Assembly: GCA_964354345.1 (NCBI GenBank)
Contig: CAYGZL010000116.1
Span: forward strand, 1 to 64,000
Reading direction: 5' to 3'
Source of the DNA: CAYGZL01 sp964354345
GTDB taxonomy: Bacteria; Chloroflexota; Anaerolineae; Anaerolineales; UBA4823
Length of the DNA: 64,000 nt
The notes under the pieces: generated by a model
Database searches by the model: none
What the model saw: only the letters and a program-made list of their open reading frames with translations
Told to the model about the DNA's origin: nothing
Part shown: one piece after another, positions 33,275-42,565 of the stretch
Layout: the number at the start of each line of letters is the position of its first letter
Position numbering within the stretch: position 1 is the first letter of the stretch
Position numbers and translations under genes: made by a program

Positions 33275-33907
33275 CTACAAAAGGGGATCCGAACTGCGCG
33301 AAATGTTGTTCAGAAACTCTTCACGAGTCGCTAAATTCGTTCGAAATGCACCTACCATGGCGGAAGTCGTCATCCGGGCATCATGTTTCTTAACCCCACG
33401 CATTGCTGCACACAGGTGTAAACCCTCAATAACCACTGCAACTCCCAGTGGTTGAAGCAAACAATCTATAAATTCGGCAATCTGGCGTGTCATCCGCTCC
33501 TGGACCTGCAAACGCCGGGCAAATAAGTCAACCACGCGAGGGATTTTTGACAACCCTAACACGCGACCTTTTGGTAGATAAGCCACATGCACCCTACCAA
33601 AGAAGGGTAACAAATGATGCTCACACAGGCTATAAAATTCGATGTTGCTTACCACGATCATTTCGTCATAAGTAACTTCAAAGAGGGCACCATTCACCAG
33701 CGTCATTGGATCTTGCCGGTAACCCTCCAAGAGTTCCAGGTACATGCGCGCCACTCGATCCGGCGTTCGTTCTAGTCCTTCCCGGTTTGGATCTTCCCCA
33801 AACGCACACAGCATCTGTTCGACCGCCTGCCGGATCACCGATCGATCAATCTCTTGGTCATCTAACAAGCAGGCTAACTGGTATAAGCGGTCTTTATCAA
33901 TTTCCAT
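33275..33907 (-). CDS. folE: GTP cyclohydrolase I
   Basis: Converts GTP to 7,8-dihydroneopterin triphosphate, the first step of tetrahydrofolate synthesis. The 210-residue protein shows SLCEHHLLPFFG (zinc Cys and His), GLSKIPRVVDLFARRLQVQER, and the second zinc Cys in GLHLCAAMRGV. Length and motifs fit the homodecameric enzyme. The ATG at 33907 follows GGAAG; an ORF extension to 33940 lacks a ribosome site. Together with convergent folB it covers early folate steps; folP and folK are not in view. Confidence 0.95.
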   Translation of the reverse strand: MEIDKDRLYQLACLLDDQEIDRSVIRQAVEQMLCAFGEDPNREGLERTPDRVARMYLELLEGYRQDPMTLVNGALFEVTYDEMIVVSNIEFYSLCEHHLLPFFGRVHVAYLPKGRVLGLSKIPRVVDLFARRLQVQERMTRQIAEFIDCLLQPLGVAVVIEGLHLCAAMRGVKKHDARMTTSAMVGAFRTNLATREEFLNNISRSSDPLL

Positions 33908-33969
33908 CCATTGACTTCCAATAGATGCGGCGGAGAGCAATCTTCCGCCGCATCATAGACAAATCTGAA

Positions 33970-34539
33970 TTAACCAATTTCCGGTTCAATTAACCCGAAG
34001 GCGCCATCCCTCCGGCGGTACAGCACGTTTATGGCGTGGGTGTTGGCATTGTAAAAGACGAAGAAGTTCTCGTGACCAAGCAGACTCATTTGCTCAAGGG
34101 CTTCGTTTTCATCCATTGGCACCAACACAAAACGCTTACGCCGGGCAATTAACGGAGGCAATTCCCCAGTTTCTTCTTCCTCAACCACCGGTGGAGCGGT
34201 TATATCGGCGGCAGACTTACCATCGCCGCGTCCGCGAAAATGTTTGCCCTTATAACGCTCAATCCGGCGCTGTAATTTCTCTATGGCTGTGTCAAAGGCA
34301 GCAAATATATCATCGCCTCGCTCTTCTGCGCGCAGGATAAATCCTTTTCCGCGAACTGTAATCTGAGCCACCTGGCGATCCGTCGCACTACGCGCCGATT
34401 TCGAGTATGCCAGGTCGAGCCGAGCCTCCTCAATACCTGGTAAAAACCGATCCAACCTCGCTATTTTCTTGGTGACGTATTCCCGTATCCGATCCGTCAC
34501 CTCCATATTTCGTCCGTAGATCTCGATTTCGAAATCCAT
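33970..34539 (-). CDS. hpf: ribosome hibernation promoting factor, long form
   Basis: Binds 30S subunits in slow growth and joins ribosomes to inactive 100S dimers. The N-terminal RaiA/HPF domain (about 1-105) begins DFEIEIYGRNMEVTDRIREY; after a Thr/Pro/Glu-rich linker the C-terminal dimerisation domain (about 130-189) has ENFFVFYNANTHAINVLYRR and GLIEPEI. That makes it the long type found in most bacteria outside gamma-proteobacteria. The start is the ATG at 34539, behind AAGGAGGTG; a 13-residue extension in the ORF would ignore this site. Confidence 0.94.
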   Translation of the reverse strand: MDFEIEIYGRNMEVTDRIREYVTKKIARLDRFLPGIEEARLDLAYSKSARSATDRQVAQITVRGKGFILRAEERGDDIFAAFDTAIEKLQRRIERYKGKHFRGRGDGKSAADITAPPVVEEEETGELPPLIARRKRFVLVPMDENEALEQMSLLGHENFFVFYNANTHAINVLYRRRDGAFGLIEPEIG

Positions 34540-34637
34540 ATCCACCTCCTTATTATGATTGGTCTGGTATTTTATCACACCCTATCTCCGGGGTGCATTG
34601 GTCAGATAACCTGCGGAACGATTATTTCGCCTTCCTG

Positions 34638-35342
34638 TTAACGCTGTGTACGCGCCAGAGTTAACCCATACACTTTAGTTGCTCGGGCGGTCAGGATAGC
34701 CTTGGCGCAAGCTTCTAGTGTCGCTCCACTTGTAGTGACATCATCAATAACCAGCACATTTTTACCCTGGACAATCGCTGGTCGAGCCAGAAATACGCCA
34801 GAGACATTTTGATACCGTTCAGCGAAGGTTAACCCGACCTGGGAACGGGCTTCTTTGATTTTAACAAGCGCCCGCGGCCGATAAGGGATGCCACACCCTA
34901 GCGCCACCGGACGCGCTAATAAGGCCGCCTGATTGTAACCGCGTTCTTCCTGGTGAATTCTTCCGGCAGGCACCGGTGTCACCAGGTCAATGGGCCATTG
35001 CAACTCCTTTAGTGTAACGATTAATGGCCGTGCTAATATTTCGGCCAACGCCATATCGCCATAGTATTTCAAGCGGTGAATCGCTTCTCGAACTGACCCC
35101 TCATAATAAGCCCAGGAGCGTAATGCCCGGAAACTTGGTGGCTGGCTTTGGCATTCAGGGCACAATCCTGGTGAAGCCATGGCTATGCCGCAATCGCGAC
35201 ATACTACATAACCAACCACCCGGCTATGATTTACACAATCCGGACACCACCTTGCCCCCGGCATACCACATCCCCCACAACGCGGTGGATACAACCAATC
35301 CAGGCTACTCCACAACAACCGGTACAAAGTATACAATGACAT
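34638..35342 (-). CDS. comF: ComF family phosphoribosyltransferase-like protein
   Basis: A 234-residue protein of the ComF/GntX family, linked to uptake and handling of single-stranded DNA in competence. It has a zinc finger (RCGGCG, CPDC, CRDCG, CPEC) within residues 18-70 and a PRTase domain with VLVIDDVTTSGAT in the PRPP-binding position. The start is the ATG at 35342, 2 nt after the stop of the upstream membrane gene (TAACAATG), so translation is probably coupled. No other competence genes are nearby. Confidence 0.92.
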   Translation of the reverse strand: MSLYTLYRLLWSSLDWLYPPRCGGCGMPGARWCPDCVNHSRVVGYVVCRDCGIAMASPGLCPECQSQPPSFRALRSWAYYEGSVREAIHRLKYYGDMALAEILARPLIVTLKELQWPIDLVTPVPAGRIHQEERGYNQAALLARPVALGCGIPYRPRALVKIKEARSQVGLTFAERYQNVSGVFLARPAIVQGKNVLVIDDVTTSGATLEACAKAILTARATKVYGLTLARTQR

Positions 35343-35344
35343 TG

Positions 35345-36628
35345 TTATGAGGTCGCTTCTACCAAAGTCTCCAGGGGTAGCTTGGCGGAACGTATTGCCC
35401 ACCAACGCACCCAATACAAACCAGCCAGAATAATTAAAGGCAAACCAAAGAACATGAGTGGATCCAGGTCAAACATCAATCCGCTCAGTAAATCCTTCCA
35501 GAATAATATCCACGGTCCAATTAATAAAATGATCAGAGTAGTAATCCCCATTCCCAAACCTATCCGGTCCCAACGCTCTTGCCAGGTTGCCAGGGTTAAA
35601 ACAAATGCTGGATACATTAAAAAGTAATTCCCGGTTGACGTATGGATCCCAAATAGATTGGTCAACGTTAAAGTTAGGCAAGCTGTCCAGAGAAACCAAC
35701 GCCAATCTCTTCCCAGCGTAGCACGCCATTCAATCAATAATATTACTGTAACAATACCGGTTAAGACCCAACCCATCTGACGGCCGATGCCAGGCAGCCA
35801 ATGCACTAATAATCCTTCTGGCGTGCCAACCCGGATTTGTTGGATAAAGGCAATCACTTGTTTAATGTTAGAAAGTAACCAATCAGGTACCAACATGCTG
35901 GTGGCTGCGGTTAATAATACCGCAGTTCCGATAAATCCCCCTACCAAAGCCCAACGACGTTGCGAGGCAGCCCACACCAGGATGAAGATAATCAGCAGTA
36001 AAACCGTATTCGGTTTGATACAGGCAGCCACCATACACATACTGGCCAGGCCATCATATCCAGCTCGAATCGCATGGAAAGTCAATACGATCAATAACGT
36101 CACCAATACAACAGCATTGCCACTGAAAACAGCATAGACTCCCGGAAACCACAGGCCTGAGAAAATAAGAAAGGCAATTAACAAGCCACCCCTGACCCTC
36201 CAGTTAATCAATGAAAGAGAATAAATGATTGAAGTATAAAGTGTAATTAGAAGTACCGACATCCAAACCAATTTAGCAATCAGGAAGTCACTGATAATAG
36301 CAAAAGGAAGGAATATCAGAAAGGAATAAAAAGGGTATAGAAAGAATTGCGGATCTTCACCTGCTTGCGTTGACTGGTTATCTGTCCTGGATCTACTGCT
36401 CAACCATTCTTGAGTAGCTTTAACGGTTTCTGTGCTGTAAGGACTCTGCCCTTCTAAGATATATAGCCGAGTGCCCAGCCAACGAGGCAGAAAATGATCA
36501 CCGCCCAATTTATCCAGTGAAGGATCTACTGTTGAGAAATGATTATTTGCCCAGATTATCCCGATCAGGCTCAGGATAAACAAGGGCACGGTTACTATGA
36601 TAAAGGTAATCAGCTGGCGATTAGCCAA
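35345..36628 (-). CDS. polytopic membrane protein, GT87/DUF2029-like
   Basis: A 427-residue protein with about ten hydrophobic helices and a short loop after the first helix bearing DHFLPRWLGTRLYILEGQSPYS, typical of DUF2029 (GT87) mannosyltransferase-like enzymes that use polyprenyl-phosphate sugars. The acidic residue in that outside loop would be the catalytic base. In actinobacteria relatives make glycolipids; here the product is unknown. Start codon appears to be TTG at 36628 with a GGAG site. comF follows directly. Confidence 0.72.
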   Translation of the reverse strand: MANRQLITFIIVTVPLFILSLIGIIWANNHFSTVDPSLDKLGGDHFLPRWLGTRLYILEGQSPYSTETVKATQEWLSSRSRTDNQSTQAGEDPQFFLYPFYSFLIFLPFAIISDFLIAKLVWMSVLLITLYTSIIYSLSLINWRVRGGLLIAFLIFSGLWFPGVYAVFSGNAVVLVTLLIVLTFHAIRAGYDGLASMCMVAACIKPNTVLLLIIFILVWAASQRRWALVGGFIGTAVLLTAATSMLVPDWLLSNIKQVIAFIQQIRVGTPEGLLVHWLPGIGRQMGWVLTGIVTVILLIEWRATLGRDWRWFLWTACLTLTLTNLFGIHTSTGNYFLMYPAFVLTLATWQERWDRIGLGMGITTLIILLIGPWILFWKDLLSGLMFDLDPLMFFGLPLIILAGLYWVRWWAIRSAKLPLETLVEATS

Positions 36629-36696
36629 GAGGACTCCACATAGGGTGAGTGGTATTAGCTGCGGTTTATTACCCGCGAATTATTCCGATAAACAAG

Positions 36697-36732
36697 CCGG
36701 GTTGCTTTGGATATATCACCAAAACAACCCGG
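36697..36732 (-). terminator. rho-independent-like terminator of rpoD
   Basis: Stem arms CCGGGTTG at 36697-36704 and CAACCCGG at 36725-36732 continue inward as TTTGG/CCAAA with one G-U pair, giving about 14 paired bases and an 8-nt loop. On the minus strand the hairpin begins 18 nt after the rpoD stop and is followed by a T-rich stretch (TTGTTTATC). Confidence 0.6.
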
Positions 36733-36749
36733 GCCTATCCTGATCTGGT

Positions 36750-37961
36750 TTAACCCAAATATTCGCGTAATTTCCGGCGGATGGCCGGGTGGCGGAGACG
36801 GCTAAGCGCCTGAGCTTCTATCTGGCGTACCCGTTCGCGAGTTACGCCCATCTTGCGACCCACCTCCTCGAGCGTATAAGCCTGCCCATCCAATAGACCG
36901 TAACGAAGCTGCAAGATACGCACCTCGCGGGGCGGCAAGCCGTTCAAAACGTTCTCAAGATGCTCACGGAGTAAATCATAGGTGGCTGTTTCGTCGGGGG
37001 CGGGAGCCTCCTCGTCCTGGATAAAATCACCCAGCACAGAGTCCTCTTCATCATCCGTCGGAGTTTCTAATGAAAGCGGGCGCCGGGCGACCTGGATCAT
37101 ATTTTCCACTTTCTGGGGAGTCACTTCCAAAGCATTCGCTAATTCCTCAACCGAGGGATCCCGACCTAAGCGTTGAGTTAATTGGTGTTGCACACGCAGT
37201 AACTTATTGATTTGATCGCCCATGTGCACGGGTACACGGATTGTGCGTCCTTGGTCGGCGATGGCGCGGGTGACTGCCTGGCGAATCCACCAGGTGGCAT
37301 AGGTACTGAATTTGTGTCCACGCCGGTAATCAAACTTCTTCGCGGCACGGATGAGGCCAATATTGCCTTCCTGGATCAAATCAAGGAAAGGTACGCCACG
37401 CCCCATATATTTCTTGGCCACACTGATTACCAAACGCGAGTTGGCAGTGATCAGGTGTTCACGGGCTGCCCAGCCATCTTCGATCAGTCTTTGCAATTCC
37501 TGACGATGGCGCGGGCTGACATTGCCCCTGGCCAGCTCTTCGCGCGCCAGACGCCCACGCTCAATTCGTTGAGCAAGTTCGACCTCTTCTACAGCAGTGA
37601 GTAGAGGCACCCGGCCGACTTCCTTGAGATATAAACCGATCGTATCGTCGGTATCAATATTCGCCAGATAGTTATCGTCAACAACTACTGGTTGCTGAGT
37701 CTCTTCTTCAGCCTCTTCTTCAACCAGCTCCTCTTCGCTAGGCCCAGCCTGAGCAGCCTCATCCACAAATGGGATACCAGCGCTTAGCAACGCAGCAAAA
37801 GCTTCCTCGAGTTGGTCTACATCCTGCTCAGCTTCGGGAAAAAACCCGAGGATATCATCAATCGTAACAAATGTCTTTTGGCGACCTAACTCTATCAAGC
37901 GAGCGATCGCTGGATGTTCGTCTCGTCCTTCAAGATCATGCAGTAATTCCTCGTCAATCAT
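36750..37961 (-). CDS. rpoD: primary RNA polymerase sigma factor (sigma-70/SigA)
   Basis: A 403-residue housekeeping sigma factor. After an acidic, poorly conserved N terminus with a region-1.1-like helix set, region 1.2 reads DTIGLYLKEVGRVPLL; region 2 has NSRLVISVAKKYMGRG, FLDLIQEGNIGLIRA and FSTYATWWIRQAVTRAI (-10 reading and melting); region 3 starts IRVPVHMGDQINKL; region 4.2 is GVTRERVRQIEAQALSRLR for the -35. It fits a group 1 factor of Gram-positive length. The ATG at 37961 has GGAG 5 nt upstream; an extra six codons to 37979 lie over that site. Confidence 0.95.
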   Translation of the reverse strand: MIDEELLHDLEGRDEHPAIARLIELGRQKTFVTIDDILGFFPEAEQDVDQLEEAFAALLSAGIPFVDEAAQAGPSEEELVEEEAEEETQQPVVVDDNYLANIDTDDTIGLYLKEVGRVPLLTAVEEVELAQRIERGRLAREELARGNVSPRHRQELQRLIEDGWAAREHLITANSRLVISVAKKYMGRGVPFLDLIQEGNIGLIRAAKKFDYRRGHKFSTYATWWIRQAVTRAIADQGRTIRVPVHMGDQINKLLRVQHQLTQRLGRDPSVEELANALEVTPQKVENMIQVARRPLSLETPTDDEEDSVLGDFIQDEEAPAPDETATYDLLREHLENVLNGLPPREVRILQLRYGLLDGQAYTLEEVGRKMGVTRERVRQIEAQALSRLRHPAIRRKLREYLG

Positions 37962-38003
37962 TTTTGCTCCATTACCCAATCAGGTGCAAAGTCTCTTAAA
38001 AAC

Positions 38004-38032
38004 AGAATACCTTGTTTTTCACCCAAAATCAA
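38004..38032 (-). promoter_or_regulatory. sigma-70-type promoter of rpoD
   Basis: Minus-strand TTGATT (38027-38032), 17-nt spacer, TATTCT (38004-38009). The predicted leader is about 36 nt and holds the GGAG ribosome site. Suggests that SigA controls its own gene. Confidence 0.5.
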
Positions 38033-38104
38033 TAACCAAATCTGCAACCTTTGAAACTCTAATGTAACGATATTGAAATAGCCATGGTTTTTTACTACCG
38101 ATTA

Positions 38105-38815
38105 TTATGGTTTGGTTGTTTCGGTTGGTTGAACCGGAGTGGACTGTAGCTGTGGGGTTGAATCCAAAGTACTGGTTACTGTCTGGGTAGGTGTCAATGA
38201 TAGGGTTGGTGTGAGGATTACCATTGGGGTGGCAGTCTGGGTTGTTTGTGTGACAACCGCGGTAGCCGTAATAGTGGGAGTAATCAGGATCGGAGGTGCG
38301 CTAACCATACCCGTGATCGTGTCCATGGTGTATTTATTGACTACCTGTACGAGCCCCTGGTCTACTTGAACATAGTAACCATTACCAATCGCAGTCAATT
38401 GGCCGACTTTCACAATCGTGGTGCGGCCATCCCGTAAAGAAAATGTGATCGTGAAGGCAGGTGTGTTCAAGCCTATCAGTTCAGGAGCAAAACCAGCCTC
38501 CAACGAGGTCATCACAGTCATAGCCGTTAGCTGATTAATCGCCTGTTCGATGACCACCGTGTCTGGGGTCCCGGTTGTAACATCGGCAAGAGTCCATTTC
38601 TCCGACAGATCGCGCAGAAGGGTGATCGATCCACCGGTGGCGGCCTCGATTCTCACTTTGTCAATCAGATCAACCGTCACTGGCACCAAAACTTTTTTCT
38701 CGACGGTTGGCGGTGTCTGCTCAGCCGTCAGCCTACCAGACCGACTCAAGTAAATGGTCAATCCCATGAGGACGATGAACACCGCAAGAATTATCCAGGT
38801 TGTACGCCGAATCAT
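38105..38815 (-). CDS. DUF4340 membrane-anchored protein
   Basis: A 236-residue protein with one N-terminal helix (about 5-24), an outside alpha/beta region with two DUF4340-like repeats (VRIEAATGGSITLLRD, LIGLNTPAFTITFSLRDGRT) and a Thr/Pro-rich tail (about 180-236). DUF4340 proteins are last in gldA-gldF-gldG-like operons, exactly as here, 6 nt after the GldG-like gene. They probably form the outer part of that transporter. The tail resembles a flexible wall spanner. Function is otherwise unknown. Confidence 0.85.
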   Translation of the reverse strand: MIRRTTWIILAVFIVLMGLTIYLSRSGRLTAEQTPPTVEKKVLVPVTVDLIDKVRIEAATGGSITLLRDLSEKWTLADVTTGTPDTVVIEQAINQLTAMTVMTSLEAGFAPELIGLNTPAFTITFSLRDGRTTIVKVGQLTAIGNGYYVQVDQGLVQVVNKYTMDTITGMVSAPPILITPTITATAVVTQTTQTATPMVILTPTLSLTPTQTVTSTLDSTPQLQSTPVQPTETTKP

Positions 38816-38821
38816 ACGCCT

Positions 38822-40417
38822 TTAGCCTCGCTTGCGTCGCTGTATCCAGACTACGACCCCAGCTAACAGGATCATGCCAGGCACAAGTATTACTGAACCC
38901 ACCATCATCAGGTTCATCATCACCTTTTGGGGAGGCACTAAAGTGCGTTGGGTGGTTTTTTTTGGCGTCAGGTTGATTAATTGTTCCTGCCCCAGCGCCC
39001 AATCAACCGCATTGACGAATAAATCGCCATTGGCATTAACACTGTAGTTACGGTCACTGGCAAATGCAGCATTACCAAAGGCCACCAGGCGCGCCTGGGT
39101 GGTAGTATTGGTTGCTGCGACAGCCAACGAGACCGGTCCGAGCAAATCAACACCTGCGTTATATTGCGCGGGCTGGTTGGCCATTAGATTCACCAGGTCG
39201 GTCTCTCCCCAGGCCTGACTGGCAGTGCTCAGGAAGGTTGTTGCCGTAACTGCCTCGGGCGTCTTGCCGATTGAAACGCTGCGGGCGCCGGGCATAAGCC
39301 CTAAATAGGTGGCCAACTTCTGGGTAATCGGATGGCTAGAATTTGGCTCACCAACAGCCACTGTCGGCTGGTATGAGGTGGTATCAAAAACAAAATCTTG
39401 ACCGAGCACAACACCCCATGATTGGGCCAGATCTTCTGCCAGCGGATCGCTGGCATCGCCAAAACCCGTCAACACGACGGAATCTTCCATGACGATCAGG
39501 GCTTTCCCTTGTGCCAGGTAACTTTCCAGGGTCTTGACTTCATCCGGTGATAATGGCTTATTCGGTCCAGCCACCACGATCAAACGGGCATCCTCCGGAA
39601 TTTGGCTAGAAGTCAGCAAATTTAGCGTCTTAACAGTGTAATTCTTATTCTCTAAAAGGCTTTTTATCTCGGTCATAGAACGATCGCCGGTTGTTTCGAT
39701 GGAGTAATCGCCATGCCCGGTTAAGAAATAGACGGTGCGCTTCTCAGGGTTTAATAACTTTACCAACGCACCGGTCAGATCCGCCTCCGTCGCAGTCGTG
39801 ACCCTTTCTTGCCGGTCAGCCAGACTCAAGACAATCATGCCATCCTGGGTTAGCTTAGCGGTTTGAGCCTTTATGGGATTACTGATTGGATCAATGAACT
39901 GGTAAGAAAAATTACCTTTTCCGTGGTATTGGTATTGATCCAGCAATTTTTTCGCCTGGTCAGTTGAGTCAGGGGGGTAATTCGGGGAATAAAATGCTTC
40001 AACCTTTACCGGCTGTTGTAGGCTGGCTAAGGTTGTAATCGTCTCTGGAGCCAGGGTAAATTGTTTATCTTCGGTCAAATCCCACCGCCGGGGATTCACG
40101 CGGCTATTTACAACCACCAAATAATTAAGGACCGCAATTATCCCCAGAAACGCCAGGGTCAACACCAGTGCATTGCTGCCATATCGCGCCTGGCGTCCGG
40201 TCAGGGCAACTCGTACCCGCTCCGGATCCAGGATGGCGAACAATGCCAGACCGATGAATATAAAGCCCAAACAAATCTGCAGAGGCAGATTCCATTGGCG
40301 TTGAATGAGATACAAACCAGCTGCAATAACAGCAGCAGCTAAAGCTAAATACAAGCCCACAGGGGCTAATTTGACGGAACGAAGGTTCCGCAACCATTCG
40401 CGTTTCATCAGCGCCAC
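38822..40417 (-). CDS. GldG-like ABC-type transport auxiliary protein
   Basis: A 531-residue protein of the GldG/ABC_transp_aux (DUF7088-like) type. It has three N-terminal helices (about 20-37, 45-63, 83-103), then NPRRWDLTEDKQFTLAPET, VKVEAFYSPN and the intraflagellar-transport-like TVYFLTGHGDYS domain, and a C-terminal helix (about 503-525) followed by a basic tail. In Bacteroidetes the relatives belong to the gliding transporter; in Chloroflexi they form an ABC exporter of unknown cargo. The gene overlaps the permease gene by 10 bp. The start may be the second in-frame ATG (MKREW). Confidence 0.88.
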   Translation of the reverse strand: MALMKREWLRNLRSVKLAPVGLYLALAAAVIAAGLYLIQRQWNLPLQICLGFIFIGLALFAILDPERVRVALTGRQARYGSNALVLTLAFLGIIAVLNYLVVVNSRVNPRRWDLTEDKQFTLAPETITTLASLQQPVKVEAFYSPNYPPDSTDQAKKLLDQYQYHGKGNFSYQFIDPISNPIKAQTAKLTQDGMIVLSLADRQERVTTATEADLTGALVKLLNPEKRTVYFLTGHGDYSIETTGDRSMTEIKSLLENKNYTVKTLNLLTSSQIPEDARLIVVAGPNKPLSPDEVKTLESYLAQGKALIVMEDSVVLTGFGDASDPLAEDLAQSWGVVLGQDFVFDTTSYQPTVAVGEPNSSHPITQKLATYLGLMPGARSVSIGKTPEAVTATTFLSTASQAWGETDLVNLMANQPAQYNAGVDLLGPVSLAVAATNTTTQARLVAFGNAAFASDRNYSVNANGDLFVNAVDWALGQEQLINLTPKKTTQRTLVPPQKVMMNLMMVGSVILVPGMILLAGVVVWIQRRKRG

Positions 40418-41151
40418 CTCCGCGTTTCCACCGACATTGTACTTATGAAGAGCGCCAGGGCAGTAACGCTCAAGTAATATAGTATGTCTCGGATATCCAG
40501 GATACCACTCAATAAATTTGAGAAGAAATGATCACTTAAATCTAAGTAAGCAATCCATTCCGAGGCTCCACTGGCTGCTCCGAGCGTCTGAGCGATCGGA
40601 GCGACGATCCACCATAACATTACCAGCACTCCCATCGTCGTCGCGAAAGCAGCCAGCTGGTTGCTGAAGAATGAAGAAATCGCCACACCGATCGCAATTA
40701 ATGCTGCGCTCAGCATGATAATTCCCAGGTAACCACTAAGCAATGGACCCTGGTCAATCCCTGGCTCTACTACCAGGTTCAGGAGAATCGGGAAAATAAA
40801 AGTGGCTAACACCACGGTCAACAGGAACAACCAGCTTCCCAACCATTTCCCAACAACCAGTTCCCAATCCCGCACCGGCGCGGTAAGTAATAGTTCGATC
40901 GTACCCATACGTTGTTCTTCCGCCAATAAACGCGTGGTGATGGCGGGAGTCGCCAGCATTAACAACGTGGCTAAAGGAGCTAATGTGATTGACACGCCAG
41001 GGACATACCCAGGCGATTCAGATGCCGCCTTGATGGTCAGGTAAAATAAAATCCCTAAAACCAGCAGAATAATAAAAGCGATCATATAAGCAGCCGGGCT
41101 TGCAAAATACAGCTTATACTCTCTTTTGGCAATGATCCAGATATTACGCAT
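40408..41151 (-). CDS. ABC-2 type permease (GldF-like)
   Basis: A 247-residue membrane protein with six helices and the ABC-2 signature TRLLAEEQRMGTIELLLTAPV, which contacts the ATPase. N-terminal IAKREYKLYFASPAAY is typical of GldF and NosY-like permeases. It overlaps the auxiliary gene and follows the ATPase gene after 29 nt. It supplies the membrane channel of the exporter. Confidence 0.92.
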   Translation of the reverse strand: MRNIWIIAKREYKLYFASPAAYMIAFIILLVLGILFYLTIKAASESPGYVPGVSITLAPLATLLMLATPAITTRLLAEEQRMGTIELLLTAPVRDWELVVGKWLGSWLFLLTVVLATFIFPILLNLVVEPGIDQGPLLSGYLGIIMLSAALIAIGVAISSFFSNQLAAFATTMGVLVMLWWIVAPIAQTLGAASGASEWIAYLDLSDHFFSNLLSGILDIRDILYYLSVTALALFISTMSVETRRWR

Positions 41152-41180
41152 TAATTAATCCTTTATCTCAAAGCACGCGA

Positions 41181-42161
41181 TCAAGCGACTTCGGACTCTT
41201 CTTCATCCGACTCATCTGCAGGCGCTGGCGGTGTTGGTTCATCGCGGGTCAACTGCAGGAAGATATCTTCCAAACTCATGCTGACAGGATGAAACTCTAT
41301 TAAATCAAAGCCCGCATTCACTACCGCCCGTGCCACCTGAGGACGGGCGTCCTGCCCAGGTAAAATTTCGAACTCCAGGGACGTTCCGGTATTGCTATCC
41401 ACACTCGGGTGAACCCGAGCCACCCCGGGAACGCTGCCAACCACCTGTTCGAGTCCATCGGCGTCACCAATCACATGCAATATCACGCGTTGCATTCCCA
41501 TCAAGCGCGCTTGTAGCCGTTCTGGTGTATCTTCGACCACGATCTGACCTTTATTTATGATCAGAACACGATTACACACCTGTTGCGCCTCCGACAAAAT
41601 ATGCGTGGAAAGCAACACAGTCCGTTCCCGACCCAAATCCCGGATCAGATTCCGCACCTCGATAATTTGCGCCGGATCCAGACCAATCGTTGGTTCGTCA
41701 AGAATTAAAACTTCTGGTTGATGCAACAGGGCTTGCGCCAGTCCAACCCGCTGGCGCATACCTTTCGACAGGTTGGCAATATAACCATCGGCGCGCTCTT
41801 CCATGTGGACGGTTTCCAGGATATCATCCACACGATCTTCAGCGTGGGGCACCCGCCGTAAATCGGCCATAAATTTCAGGTATTCAAAGACGGTCATATC
41901 GGGATAAAGGGGAACTGTTTCCGGCATGTACCCGATACGCCGGCGGACTTCCAGCGATTGCTCGACAACATCGAATCCAGCAACCTGCGCTTTCCCTGCT
42001 GTTGGAGGCATGTATCCGGCCAGAATCCGCATCGTGGTGGTTTTCCCTGCCCCATTGGGACCCAAAAATCCTAAAATTTCACCTTTTTCAGCGTTGAACG
42101 TTATATTATCGATTGCCCGACGCAATCCATAATCTTTCGTCAAACCCTCAACTTGGATCAT
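41181..42161 (-). CDS. ABC transporter ATP-binding protein (GldA-like)
   Basis: A 326-residue ATPase. Walker A GFLGPNGAGKTTTMRIL, Q loop MPETVPLYPDMTVFEY, signature LSKGMRQRVGLAQALL, Walker B VLILDEPTIGLDP and H loop LLSTHILSEAQQV are complete. A regulatory domain of about 90 residues follows, and an acidic tail ends the protein. First gene of the gldA-gldF-gldG-DUF4340 set. ATG with GGGAG upstream. Cargo not deducible from sequence. Confidence 0.95.
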   Translation of the reverse strand: MIQVEGLTKDYGLRRAIDNITFNAEKGEILGFLGPNGAGKTTTMRILAGYMPPTAGKAQVAGFDVVEQSLEVRRRIGYMPETVPLYPDMTVFEYLKFMADLRRVPHAEDRVDDILETVHMEERADGYIANLSKGMRQRVGLAQALLHQPEVLILDEPTIGLDPAQIIEVRNLIRDLGRERTVLLSTHILSEAQQVCNRVLIINKGQIVVEDTPERLQARLMGMQRVILHVIGDADGLEQVVGSVPGVARVHPSVDSNTGTSLEFEILPGQDARPQVARAVVNAGFDLIEFHPVSMSLEDIFLQLTRDEPTPPAPADESDEEESEVA

Positions 42162-42565
42162 AATGTTCTCCCATTAAACTTTACCTCTCCTCATAGACAA
42201 CAAATAGCACAGCAACCGTCAACGGCGGCTGCGCTGAAGAGTTAACGAAATTCTTTTCAATGGCGGTGGGGGTCTACCCACAGGATTGGATGATAAGATA
42301 ATTGAGTCATATACTCGTGATAGTTTATACATTAATAATTAAGCCTGAGTCAAGTAGGTAATCAAGTTCCTAATTAAACGCTAATCTTCGAAACGATCGT
42401 GGTCTGTGCCATTCCCATTCTGCACGGTTCTGTGGACAAATTTATCAAATCTCCTTGCATGTTTTTAAAGATTAGGGCATACTACAAGTTGCTGTAGGTT
42501 TATAACCCACAAAAGCTTGACCTGAGCGAAGCAAAGGGAGCTTATTTACCAGGGAGTGTGGAACT
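42162..42565. promoter_or_regulatory. 404-bp divergent intergenic region
   Basis: No gene, tRNA or clear RNA structure was recognised between the transporter ATPase (minus) and the TPR protein (plus). It is AT-rich in its middle. A plus-strand promoter-like pair lies at 42455-42483 and a small inverted repeat (GTGGG/CCCAC) near 42265-42285 in the ATPase leader. Confidence 0.45.
42455..42483 (+). promoter_or_regulatory. candidate promoter of the TPR gene
   Basis: TTGCAT (42455-42460), 17-nt spacer, CATACT (42478-42483). The leader would be about 75 nt long and contains GGGAG near the ATG. Confidence 0.45.
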